The translations under genes were made by a program, and so were the position numbers. From assembly GCA_045536365.1 (NCBI GenBank), contig JAZSNL010000016.1, positions 1 through 64,000 on the forward strand: 64,000 nucleotides of DNA, in the 5' to 3' direction. The notes under the pieces are model-generated. The model saw only the letters and a list, made by a program, of their open reading frames with translations, was not told the DNA's origin and made no database searches. The stretch comes from JAZSNL01 sp045536365. GTDB taxonomy: Bacteria > Bacillota_I > Bacilli_A > ML615J-28 > CAG-313. Positions 28,033 through 37,200 of the stretch are shown piece by piece; within the stretch, counting starts at the first letter, position 1; each line of letters opens with the position of its first letter.

Positions 28033-28886
28033 TATCCTAAGACTCCGAGTAATAATATATTAATAACTAATGGTAGTACTGATATTATTACTAAATATAC
28101 TATCATACGAATTTTTGATGGTTCTTGTTTAAATTGATTTTTCTTAAACATAAATAGATATAATAATGTTTCTAATACTAACGCTCCTAATGATATTCCT
28201 ATTAAAATGTCGCTTGCGGTATCTAGACCTAGTTTTTTAATATTTAACGTTGTAATTATGTTTAAAATTAAGAATAATATACCAAATGTTATTTCAAATA
28301 TATGCCAGAAATTAAATTTATGATATCCAAAGAACATTGTAAGTAAATATATAATTATAAATATTATTGCTAGTCTGAATATTAATTTTAATATTCTTGC
28401 TTGATAGTTATTTTCTAATTCAATATAACTATTTTCTATAATATTTACTTCTGTTTTAGAATAGTTTGTTAAATCGATGTCTTTTAAATTAATAAAATAT
28501 GTAGTATTAAAGTCTTTACACGAAAGTTCTTTTGTTGCAAGTAGAATATCTGATTCAGTAAGAATAATAATTTTAAATTTAATTTTTTCACTAAAATCAT
28601 ATTCAAATGAAATTGTATCAATTGTTGTAAATTCAGAGTAAGAAGTATAGAATTCATATCCTTCGCTATCTTTATAATTTGTTATTTTATTTTCAACATT
28701 TACTTTTTGTTTTTCTTTTGTTTCATCATATTTAAAAGCAAGACCTATTTTATATGTTTGTCCTTCCTTACCGATAACAACTACATTTAAACCAGCATTT
28801 GAGGCGGATATAGATGTTATAGTTATTAATGATAGTAAACAACATATAACTAATATTATTTTTTTAAAATGTATGTTCCATCGCAT
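28032..28886 (-). CDS. Membrane protein with an extracytoplasmic N-terminal domain
   Basis: A 284-residue protein. Residues about 8-28 are a signal/anchor helix ending near SISASN, followed by a 140-residue beta-rich domain, then four or five membrane helices between residues 165 and 284. No known domain is recognised. The start overlaps the end of dapF by 31 bases in a different frame, which suggests tight coupling, although a later start is possible. It lies between dapF and dusB in one operon; function unknown. Confidence 0.7.
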   Translation of the reverse strand: MRWNIHFKKIILVICCLLSLITITSISASNAGLNVVVIGKEGQTYKIGLAFKYDETKEKQKVNVENKITNYKDSEGYEFYTSYSEFTTIDTISFEYDFSEKIKFKIIILTESDILLATKELSCKDFNTTYFINLKDIDLTNYSKTEVNIIENSYIELENNYQARILKLIFRLAIIFIIIYLLTMFFGYHKFNFWHIFEITFGILFLILNIITTLNIKKLGLDTASDILIGISLGALVLETLLYLFMFKKNQFKQEPSKIRMIVYLVIISVLPLVINILLLGVLG

Positions 28887-29671
28887 ATTTTTTCAGCTCC
28901 TGAATAAAGAATTATATTTTCGTTATTTTGTTCTAAATTAACATATCCGTTTTCAAAGTTTACTTTAATTTGATCATTAAATAAATTTAATTTTTTACCT
29001 ATGATAAATACTGCACAAGAACCAGTTCCACAAGCAGCTGTCCAACCGACTCCTCTTTCATAAGTTTTCATTTTACATTCTTTTTCTGATATTATTTCAA
29101 CAAAATCAACGTTAGTTCTATCTACAAACATATGATGAAAACATATATATTCTCCTAAGTTTGATTTTATTGTTTCTTGTAAGTTTTCAACAAATACTAC
29201 TGTATGAGTAACTCCCATGAATAGATTATATAATATATATTCTTTTGATTCAAATTCAACTTTTTCAATTAATTCATACTCTTCTTTTAATCCTATTGTT
29301 TTTTTATCATATTTAGGATAACCCATATCTACTTTTAATAAAAGTGGATCTTTTTGTAAAACATCTATTTCAATCATTCCAGCAAGTGTTACAATAGATA
29401 AATGAGTTAAATCTGGATATATATTATCCAAGACATATCTTGCAAAACATCTAACACCATTCCCACACATTTTTCCGCGTGTTCCATCTTGATTATAGAA
29501 TACCATTTCTAAAGGACTTGTTTTTACTATTATTAATCCATCTGCTCCGATACCTGTATGATAGTTGCAAATGGTTTGTGCTAAAGATGTATAATCATCA
29601 TTAGGATATTTTAAATCATTAATTATAATAAAGTTATTACCACATGCGTGATATTTTTGAAATTGAATCAT
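28856..29671 (-). CDS. dapF: Diaminopimelate epimerase
   Basis: Converts LL- to meso-diaminopimelate for lysine and peptidoglycan synthesis. The protein begins FQKYHACGNNFI. It has the first catalytic cysteine in GNGVRCFARYV and the second in AACGTGSCA, preceded by ERGVGW, where many homologues have GET. The frame is open to 29725, but GAGGTAAT lies before the ATG at 29671 and the family starts there (271 residues). It is the first gene of the operon with a promoter just upstream. Confidence 0.95.
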   Translation of the reverse strand: MIQFQKYHACGNNFIIINDLKYPNDDYTSLAQTICNYHTGIGADGLIIVKTSPLEMVFYNQDGTRGKMCGNGVRCFARYVLDNIYPDLTHLSIVTLAGMIEIDVLQKDPLLLKVDMGYPKYDKKTIGLKEEYELIEKVEFESKEYILYNLFMGVTHTVVFVENLQETIKSNLGEYICFHHMFVDRTNVDFVEIISEKECKMKTYERGVGWTAACGTGSCAVFIIGKKLNLFNDQIKVNFENGYVNLEQNNENIILYSGAEKICDGTYILKK

Positions 29672-29693
29672 TTTTATTACCTCTTTTTTTATT

Positions 29694-29722
29694 ATTTTAT
29701 CATATATTAGATTTTTTTTCAA
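29694..29722 (-). promoter_or_regulatory. Promoter of the dapF operon
   Basis: Minus-strand TTGAAA (29717-29722), a 17-base spacer, and TAAAAT (29694-29699), about 23 bases upstream of the dapF ATG. The -35 begins just past the stem of the GH18 terminator. Confidence 0.75.
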
Positions 29723-29729
29723 CAAATAA

Positions 29730-29751
29730 AAAAGGCTCTAATGAGCCTTTT
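29730..29751 (-). terminator. Terminator of the GH18 lipoprotein gene
   Basis: Arms AAAAGGCTC and GAGCCTTTT with a TAAT loop; on the minus strand the stem continues as TTTTTTATTTG. It overlaps the GH18 stop codon. Confidence 0.9.
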
Positions 29752-32335
29752 ATGATTTCATACCTTCCTTAATAGCACCTAGTAATTGTTTAGTGTTATC
29801 TTCGTAGTATTCCCAGAACATTACACCACCTAAATTATTTTCTTTTACATAAGCACATTTTGCAAGAATAGATGTTGGATCATCATATGAAATAAATAAT
29901 CTTTCTTCTTCATCATATATATATGGAGCTTTCGCAACTTCATCATAGAAAATATGAATAGTAGGATCTTCATCTGCTTTTGTAATATAGTATTTATATA
30001 TATCACTATATGTTAAATGGTCTCCTACACTCTTAATGTATTTCCATCCTAATAAATCTTTTAAATCAGTAGGAGGAGTTGATAATACATATGTTCTTCC
30101 ATAGAATGCAATACCTACAACTAATTTATCTGAAGAAACACCTTCTCTTGTGAAAATTTGAATTGTTGATGATACACTTCCGTATACTGTAGAAATATCA
30201 CTATATAATAACGGAGTATGATGTGATACTTTTGCAGAACTTTGTAAATCGTATGTCATTAAGTGAATATAATCAAAAATATCATTTAATTTCTTTAATT
30301 CAAATCTACGCCAACCATCGCTTCCACCTGGAATTGCGGCAGTTAATAAATAATCAGGATTGATTTCATCTAATTGATTTCTAATTTCTTGCATTAGAAG
30401 AGTATAGTTAGCTCTATCTTCTTCAAGAGATCTAGTTGATTCATATCCTGGATATTCCCAGTCAACGTCAATTCCATCAAAACCATATTCAACAACTTTT
30501 GCAACTAAGTTTGCAGCTAATTTCTTTCTTCCTTCTTCAGTAGATGCAGCATCAGAATATACTTGACATGCAGCACCATATGCACCTGTACATAATAATA
30601 CTCTAATTCCTTTTTCTCTTACAGCAAGGATTTTATTTAAAGATCCTCTAATTTCAGACATATCTACTGCATATGTTTTTGTTATTCTAGCAAAGCCATT
30701 AATAACTACATCAAGAGTTCCTACGATATCATTTGCGTCGAAGTTTGATAAATAATTTGCAAAGTAACCAAACGCTGGTTTCTTTCCTTCAAGTGATGGG
30801 AATGTAATAGGTTCTAGAGGTATTGTAAACGCATGATACATAACATCACTGCCTATTGAGAATTCACCTTGAATTTTAACATCTACATGGCAACTTGGTA
30901 ATCTAACTTCACCACTATAAACGTTAATAAAGTTACTTGCGCATTCCCAGAAAATTTCAATGTTTTTTCCATCTACCTCAAAACTACTTGTAATATTTAA
31001 TCCATCAGTAATATTTTCTGGATACATTTGATTAATAATTGATTCTATTGCAGTCCATCTTGCGTATAGATTTAAATCACCTTTTACGATTGAATTAAAA
31101 TCATAAATATTATCATTTTCAAACCAGTCAAGACTTAATCCTGCATATTCTCCTAATTGTCTAGAAGGAGCAGTTTTACCTATTTCTATTTCTACTCTTT
31201 CAATTAAAGTATTATCATAATTATAATAATTTACATAACAATATCCTTTACCCCATTTAGCAGATAAAGATATATCTCCAGTTGTATTTGGTTTAAGTGA
31301 ATAATATCTATTTCCTTCTTCATCAAACCAACCCATGAATACAACACCTGTTTTTGATGGAGTAGGTAAAGTGATTTCTGAATTACTTTCTTGATATAAA
31401 TTAAAGTAATTAGTAAATTTACCACCTTCTAAATCAAAATTAATTTGATAAAAAGGTCCTTCCCATACAGGAGTCAATACTAAATCACCATACATTTCTT
31501 CTGTAATTGATTCAATTATTTTACCATCAACACTCCAACCTTTAAAGCGGTATTGTCCTTCTTTTACTGGAATTGTTAATTCATAAGTATCACCTAATTT
31601 ATATTCTGTAGGAGTAGTTACATATAATTCTTCAATAATATCAGTATATCCATTTAATACTGATTCTTTTGAATAATCTGCTGATGGTTTTGAAGTTGAA
31701 TATTTAGTAGATTTTACTTTATTTAAGAATCCATGTAATTCTTGGAATATATATTTTTCATTTAATGAAGTTATATTCCCTGATAATCCTTTGTCAATTT
31801 CTACTTTAACATAACTTGGTGAACTACTCTTAATATATACTAAAAGCCAATACCATTTTTCTAACATTAATTCATCTGTAAACATTCCATTATCAGAGAA
31901 TAATGCTTTTGTTGCAAGTTTATAGAAATTTTCTTTATCGATTATTAGTTTAGAATATAATCCATAATCTTTTAAAAAGTCATTTACAACATTTTCATGA
32001 GTATAATCTTCTAATGTATATATTTTTTCATCATCTTTTAAATCATATTTAATAGAATATGTAGCCTCTTCATATTTTGCAGTAAGAGTTACATCTTCTA
32101 CAAATTGTGTACTATTAGTATATTCTTGTTTAGTTTTAGTAAACCAACCTACAAATCTATATCCTGGTTTTTCAGGTGTAGGTAACTCATATGTCCCTTT
32201 TTCAGGAACAGTAAATGTTAAAGGAGCATCTAGTGATCCTCCATCTGGATCTAAAGTTACAGAAACTGTTTTTTCTTTACATCCAACTAAGCACATAGTT
32301 AAAAATAAAGTTAAGATTAATAAATATTTTTTCAT
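29750..32335 (-). CDS. GH18-family lipoprotein with InlB-type repeats
   Basis: An 861-residue surface lipoprotein; the lipobox CLVGC places the lipidated cysteine at about residue 19. The N-terminal half has several InlB/Flg_new-type modules recognisable by GYRFVGWFTK near 65, YRFKGWSVDG near 258 and VFMGWFDEEG near 335. The C-terminal 340 residues form a GH18 barrel with the catalytic motif FDGIDVDWEYPG near residue 621, glutamate present, and YDLQSS and MFWEYYED later. GH18 enzymes cleave beta-1,4-linked GlcNAc in chitin, glycoproteins or peptidoglycan; the real substrate is not evident. The RBS CGGAGGATTT is strong. No separate promoter fits between it and the SRP RNA. Confidence 0.88.
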   Translation of the reverse strand: MKKYLLILTLFLTMCLVGCKEKTVSVTLDPDGGSLDAPLTFTVPEKGTYELPTPEKPGYRFVGWFTKTKQEYTNSTQFVEDVTLTAKYEEATYSIKYDLKDDEKIYTLEDYTHENVVNDFLKDYGLYSKLIIDKENFYKLATKALFSDNGMFTDELMLEKWYWLLVYIKSSSPSYVKVEIDKGLSGNITSLNEKYIFQELHGFLNKVKSTKYSTSKPSADYSKESVLNGYTDIIEELYVTTPTEYKLGDTYELTIPVKEGQYRFKGWSVDGKIIESITEEMYGDLVLTPVWEGPFYQINFDLEGGKFTNYFNLYQESNSEITLPTPSKTGVVFMGWFDEEGNRYYSLKPNTTGDISLSAKWGKGYCYVNYYNYDNTLIERVEIEIGKTAPSRQLGEYAGLSLDWFENDNIYDFNSIVKGDLNLYARWTAIESIINQMYPENITDGLNITSSFEVDGKNIEIFWECASNFINVYSGEVRLPSCHVDVKIQGEFSIGSDVMYHAFTIPLEPITFPSLEGKKPAFGYFANYLSNFDANDIVGTLDVVINGFARITKTYAVDMSEIRGSLNKILAVREKGIRVLLCTGAYGAACQVYSDAASTEEGRKKLAANLVAKVVEYGFDGIDVDWEYPGYESTRSLEEDRANYTLLMQEIRNQLDEINPDYLLTAAIPGGSDGWRRFELKKLNDIFDYIHLMTYDLQSSAKVSHHTPLLYSDISTVYGSVSSTIQIFTREGVSSDKLVVGIAFYGRTYVLSTPPTDLKDLLGWKYIKSVGDHLTYSDIYKYYITKADEDPTIHIFYDEVAKAPYIYDEEERLFISYDDPTSILAKCAYVKENNLGGVMFWEYYEDNTKQLLGAIKEGMKS

Positions 32336-32356
32336 AAATCCTCCGACTAATTAAAA

Positions 32357-32470
32357 AGATCCCAGCTTAGATCCCCCCACCCACAAGTTACAGAAGTTTA
32401 AGGCTGCTCCGATCAAGGCCTGACCTGTTTCGCCCTGGAACCTTGGATGAAGGTATCTAAGATGGGATCT
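32357..32470 (-). ncRNA. ffs: Signal recognition particle RNA, small bacterial type (scr/ffs)
   Basis: About 114 nt. The ends form a long stem: AGATCCCATCTTAGAT at the 5' end pairs with ATCTAAGCTGGGATCT at the 3' end with one G-U pair. The conserved domain IV core is present as CAGGTCAGG on one side and GGAGCAGCC on the other, the asymmetric AGCAGCC element being diagnostic. The apical loop reads TTGATC instead of the usual GGAA. The position directly after tadA is the same as for scr in Bacillus subtilis. Minus-strand TTTTT follows the terminal stem, which may itself terminate transcription. Confidence 0.9.
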
Positions 32471-32476
32471 ATTATT

Positions 32477-32505
32477 ATTATACTATTTTTTATTTTTTTT
32501 GTCAA
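32477..32505 (-). promoter_or_regulatory. Perfect consensus promoter of the SRP RNA
   Basis: Minus-strand TTGACA (32500-32505), a 17-base spacer and TATAAT (32477-32482), all perfect matches to the housekeeping consensus. The predicted start, seven bases past the -10, coincides with the first base of the SRP stem at 32470. The -35 lies inside the last codons of tadA. Confidence 0.92.
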
Positions 32506-32959
32506 CTCTCATATTTTGGAAGAAAGACTTTAAAATATCAGAACATTCTTTTTCTAATATTCCACCTTGCACATTAACATGATGATTAAACTTTTCTTCT
32601 TCAAAAACGTTTATTATACTACCAGCTGCCCCGAATTTAGGTTCGTATGCGCCAAAATATAAGTTTTTAATTCTAGATTGTAAGATAGCTCCTGAACACA
32701 TTAAACATGGCTCTAATGTTATATAGATAGATGCATCTTCTAATATCCATGTATTTAATTTCTTACAAGCTTTTTTAATTGCGATTAATTCTGCATGATC
32801 TAATGCATTATTTGTTTGATTTCTTTTATTATATGCTTTAGATATTATTTTATCTTGATATACAATAACACAACCAACAGGTACTTCATTTTCTAATGCT
32901 GCTTTCTTTGCTTGTTTCAAAGCCTGCAACATATAATATTCATTATTTTTCAACTTCAT
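32483..32959 (-). CDS. tadA: tRNA-specific adenosine deaminase TadA
   Basis: Deaminates A34 to inosine in tRNA-Arg(ACG). The zinc site is intact: HAE (in ALDHAELIAI near residue 54) and PCLMC near residue 82. EVPVGCVIVYQ near residue 20 and FGAYEPKFGA are family motifs. Length 158 is typical. The start overlaps the tdk stop by 17 bases, and the stop codon TAG abuts the -10 of the SRP RNA promoter. Confidence 0.96.
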   Translation of the reverse strand: MKLKNNEYYMLQALKQAKKAALENEVPVGCVIVYQDKIISKAYNKRNQTNNALDHAELIAIKKACKKLNTWILEDASIYITLEPCLMCSGAILQSRIKNLYFGAYEPKFGAAGSIINVFEEEKFNHHVNVQGGILEKECSDILKSFFQNMRVDKKNKK

Positions 32960-33545
32960 TTACTCTTTTTGAACGAGGAACTTGATGACAATGACGACAA
33001 CGCGCTTCATACTTTTCTGATGCGCTTACTAAAATAATAGGGTCATCATAATCAGCTGGTTCACCATCTATAATTCTTTGTGTTCTTGTTGCTGGATCAC
33101 CACAAACATTACAAATTGCTTGTAACTTAGTTATATACTCAGCTCTAGATAAAATTTTAGGCATTATTCCGAAAGGTTCTCCTCTAAAGTCTAAATCAAG
33201 ACCTGCTACAATTACTCTTACACCCGAATTTGCTAATCTTTCAATTACATCAATTAAACCTTCATCAAAGAATTGAGCTTCATCTATTGCAACAGCATAA
33301 GGTAAATGATTTAAATTCTTTAATATTTCACTTGAATCGCTAATAGGTAATGAATCTAATTTACTATTATCATGAGATACAACCATCTTAACATCATAAC
33401 GATTATCAATAGTAGGTTTAAATACTATTACTTCTCTTCTAGCGTATTTAATTCTTGTTACACGACGAATTAGTTCTTCTGTTTTACCAGCAAACATTCC
33501 ACCACAAATAACTTCTATCCAACCGTCTTTACCTTTTAAATCCAT
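32943..33545 (-). CDS. tdk: Thymidine kinase (type II)
   Basis: Salvages thymidine to dTMP. It has Walker A GGMFAGKTEE near residue 16, the lid/base-binding segment AIDEAQFFDE near residue 90, and two zinc-binding cysteine pairs, CNVCGD near 145 and CRHCHQ near 186. Length 200 is typical. The RBS GGAGATAT precedes the ATG. Confidence 0.96.
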   Translation of the reverse strand: MDLKGKDGWIEVICGGMFAGKTEELIRRVTRIKYARREVIVFKPTIDNRYDVKMVVSHDNSKLDSLPISDSSEILKNLNHLPYAVAIDEAQFFDEGLIDVIERLANSGVRVIVAGLDLDFRGEPFGIMPKILSRAEYITKLQAICNVCGDPATRTQRIIDGEPADYDDPIILVSASEKYEARCRHCHQVPRSKRVNEVEK

Positions 33546-33582
33546 TGTTATATCTCCTTTATTAATTTTACATTGCTATGAG

Positions 33583-33611
33583 ATTATACTATATTATTTA
33601 TTTTTCAACAA
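33583..33611 (-). promoter_or_regulatory. Promoter of tdk-tadA
   Basis: Minus-strand TATAAT at 33583-33588 with TTGTTG at 33606-33611 and a 17-base spacer. The rest of the 33612-33676 gap is AT-rich and contains a small AACTTTTTAAGTT palindrome but no gene. Confidence 0.6.
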
Positions 33612-33676
33612 GCATTAAAATAATATATTTTTTTAACTTTTTAAGTTGTTAATTGATTTTTTCACGTGCAAAAAAA

Positions 33677-33705
33677 TTGACCTATTGATGTATTTGCGTT
33701 ATACT
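33677..33705 (+). promoter_or_regulatory. Promoter of the small gene at 33722
   Basis: TTGACC (33677-33682), 17-base spacer, TATACT (33700-33705). Transcription should begin near 33712, leaving only about ten bases before the ATG, with the Shine-Dalgarno at the very 5' end. Confidence 0.75.
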
Positions 33706-33721
33706 TATATTGGTGATTTCA

Positions 33722-34195
33722 ATGAATAAAAATAAGGATTTAATTAGTAATTTTTGTAGTAGTAAAATTTCTTTAAATGCATTATACGAAAGCTTAAAAG
33801 AATATGATAAAGATGATTTTTATAATTTAAATAAGGATATTGAGAGTTTTTATAGTGAAGAAAATGAAGAAAAATTAATTATTATATGCATTATAATTTC
33901 AAGCATTTTTAATTTTGATTTATCGAATTTTTCCTCTCCTATTCACAATTTTATATCTGATCATATAGAGTTAAATAACAACGAAATTAAGTTTATTTGT
34001 AAAAAAGAAAACTTCTTTTTATACAAAAAAGATGAAATAGTTTTTATTATAAATGACACTGATAAAATTATAAATATTGATCTTCCAATTGAATATCAAA
34101 ATACTACTGTTTACTGTTTAAATTGCGGATGTGAGTTTAAAACTACTAATACTTTAGAAGTTTATAAGCATTCTTTCTATATAATAGAAAAATAA
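33722..34195 (+). CDS. Small protein with an amylase-C-terminal-like beta domain
   Basis: A 157-residue cytoplasmic protein of unknown function. The N-terminal 90 residues are helical and acidic. The C-terminal 60 residues (DEIVFIINDTDKIINIDLP near residue 105, ending YKHSFYIIEK) resemble the beta-sandwich that closes many GH13 amylases and pullulanases, but no catalytic barrel is present. The frame is open from a TTG at 33710, but GGTGAT at 33712-33717 points to the ATG at 33722. Two cysteines in LNCGCEF stand close together. The family resemblance is from memory and weak. Confidence 0.65.
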   Translation: MNKNKDLISNFCSSKISLNALYESLKEYDKDDFYNLNKDIESFYSEENEEKLIIICIIISSIFNFDLSNFSSPIHNFISDHIELNNNEIKFICKKENFFLYKKDEIVFIINDTDKIINIDLPIEYQNTTVYCLNCGCEFKTTNTLEVYKHSFYIIEK

Positions 34196-34220
34196 AATCA
34201 GGTTCTATGAACCTGATTTT
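34194..34220. terminator. Bidirectional terminator between convergent genes
   Basis: Perfect 12-base arms AAAATCAGGTTC and GAACCTGATTTT around a TAT loop, with T runs on both strands. It serves the rightward gene at 33722 and the leftward GHL10 gene. Confidence 0.9.
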
Positions 34221-34226
34221 TTATTA

Positions 34227-37200
34227 TTATTTTTTCTTTATAAAGATAAATACTACAGCTAATGCAGTTAAGATTTCAACTAACGCAAATGCTTTCTTTT
34301 GACAACCTTTTTTAGGAGCAGGTGTGCTTATATAAGGTTCTATTTCAATATCAAATTCTCTTATTAATTGAGAAATATCATTGATTGACGAAGCATTTTG
34401 GACTAATTCTGAATACTTAGCAATGATTGTTGATGTGTTAGAATCATCTGTTTTCTTTGATTCAAAATATGAAATTGCATTTTCTACAGCTGAAGCCATA
34501 TCTGAAATATATTTTTCTATTTCTGATGAGAATGAAGACACTAATACTGAAACTTCTTCTTCAGTTGAAGCTGCGTCAATTAAGGCTTTAGTATCTGTTT
34601 TCATTTTTGCGATATGGTCTGCTTGAGCAGATGTTACTGTAGATGGAATTTCAGTAGAATCAATATTTGATTTAGCTGTTTCTTTTGCTTCTGCTAAATA
34701 TTGGGCTTTTGTTTTAATTTCATTTAACAAATCACAAGCTTCTAAGAAATATGTATCAACTGATTCTTTAGTTTGAGATTCCTCCATTGCTTCTACATAG
34801 TATTCAATCAAATAATTGATATAGCCGTGTTGATCTTTTTTATAATTATTTAGATCTACATATTTTTTTAGTTTAGCAGTCATTTCAGAAACATATTCTT
34901 TCAACTCATCTTCATATGTTGGAATAGCATCAATTTTTGATTTAAATTCTGCAAATAGTCTCTTTAAGTCTGATTCTGATTTTGCAGTAGAAAGACTTGT
35001 ATGGAATTTATTTAATTCATTTGTTACTTTTTCGCTATTAATAGCAGAATAATTATTTAATTGAGAATATGCAGATGCATTATTGTAATATTCATCTTTT
35101 AACTTCATAAATTCTTCTGCTGCTGCTTTTAATGTTGCTAAATCTTGTTCTGCTTTTTGAAGTTTAGAATAATTAGTAACTAATTCTTTTTGATCTTCTG
35201 TTAAATTATCATAGTTTAATCTTGCAGATGAGATAGCATTTTCATTATTTAATGTAATAGTTGTTGGTAATGCTTCTATTTCTGCAATAACCATTTGAAC
35301 TTTTTCATTCTCAGTAATAGTTTCAAATTCTACTTTTTCTAATTTAACAGTGTCCCCTACTGCAGGTGTTCCTGAAGAAGGATGTAAGAAAGTATCTGTA
35401 ATAATAACATCTAGATATCTTGCAATTACTAGTACTTCTCCTGGTTGTAATATTACAGAATCTGTTAATTGTGAAGTGTTAGAAACTGATTTAACAACAT
35501 TGTTTGTACCAATTACAAAATGACCATAATTAGTTGCAGATGAAAAAGCATCTCCAATTGTCATTGTTACATTAGATGAAGTTGCATTTTTATATACACC
35601 AGCACATGAAGTCCAATAACAGTTTTCTATTTTACTTGCATTTTCGATAATATGTACACTATCAACCGCAATAAATAATACTTTGTTATCTTTTGTTAAA
35701 GTGTATCCACTCCAACCTATGTATTTTGTATCACTTGGTGTATAAGCTCCCTTATCTGCAGGATTCATACATGACGCATCATCACGATAGAATAAACCTA
35801 TTTGAGTATCACTTAGATAACCAATATTAAATTGCACTTCTTTTGAATAAGTCAAATCACCTTTATTATATGTAACTATTAAATCCATATATGTTTGTGC
35901 TAGTGGATATAATAATTTTTTACCTGTTGCGATATTATAATATTGTGCATCTGCAACGTTTGCATAACTCCATGAGACATTTGAATTAGTTGGTAGTTTA
36001 TAGTCACCTGAAATATGCGTATTAACTGATTTTAAATATTCATTAACTTCGTTTTCAAGAGCCTTAATTGCTTGAATTTGTTCAATAGCTGCTTGTAATT
36101 TTGCATAGTTAGTAATTTTAGCTTTATCTTCTGTTGATAAACTATTATAAGTAGATACTAATGTATTTACTTGATTCTCATTAACTAATGTTATTTTTTC
36201 AGGTAAAGAATCAATCATTTTAATTAATAATTCTGTTTGATCTAGACTTTCACCATATTTAGTTGGTGTACTTATTTCATTTGCAAGATTAACACTTGAA
36301 ACATAATAATCATAATTAATTGTATCATCTAGTTCAATAGTTGTTTCAGTTCCATAATAATAGATATGATTAATATTTTCTTGATCTAAAATATCTCCTC
36401 GTTTTACTTTATACACAACATAACCACGAACATTTTCACATTCATCGAATGATAATACATCATTATTTACTTGAACGTTTACTACATTAACTGTATCATA
36501 AATATTTGCGTAATATTTTTTAACATCACCAGGGATTTTAACACTGAAATAATCGTGTTTTAAAATATCCATACCTGTTTTAGTGTAAACATTAGATGAA
36601 TCTAAATAATTATAACTATAGAATGAGAATCCACCAACTTCATCATACATTTCTGCATTTAACACTTGGTCTCTTACTTCGTATTTATTCTTACACCAGT
36701 TACTATTACTTTCAGGCATATATATACCTAACCCTAGATATAAATTAACATCCTTATTCGCAACAGCCCAGCTCCACCATCTAGATAAAGAACCGAATTG
36801 AGCTACTGTTTGTTCTAATGACCAATATGTTTGAGGCATAATATAGTCAATCCATTCTTCATTAATCCATTTTAATGTATCAGAATATAAATAATTATCA
36901 TAATGGGCAAATCCACTTGTATTTGAATATAATGGAGAAACTAAATTTCCATTAGAATCATATTTAGGTGTTGTTGAATAACCACCATTTTGATAAATAC
37001 CACTAGGAGAAATACCTAGTTGAACAGCTTTTTTATGTTCCGTATTATAACTTCTTAATTCATTAGATAATTGTTCAATGAATAAGTCAACTTGTTGACG
37101 TTTCCAATCTCCAGATTTGGATGTTTCTACGCCTGAAATATAGAAATAGTCATCAAAGTGAATTGCATCTACATCATAGTTTTCTACAACTTCCATACAT

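Noticed and set aside
33612..33676. Operator formed by the AACTTTTTAAGTT palindrome
   Set aside because: Short AT-rich palindromes are expected by chance in sequence this AT-rich, and no regulator is linked.
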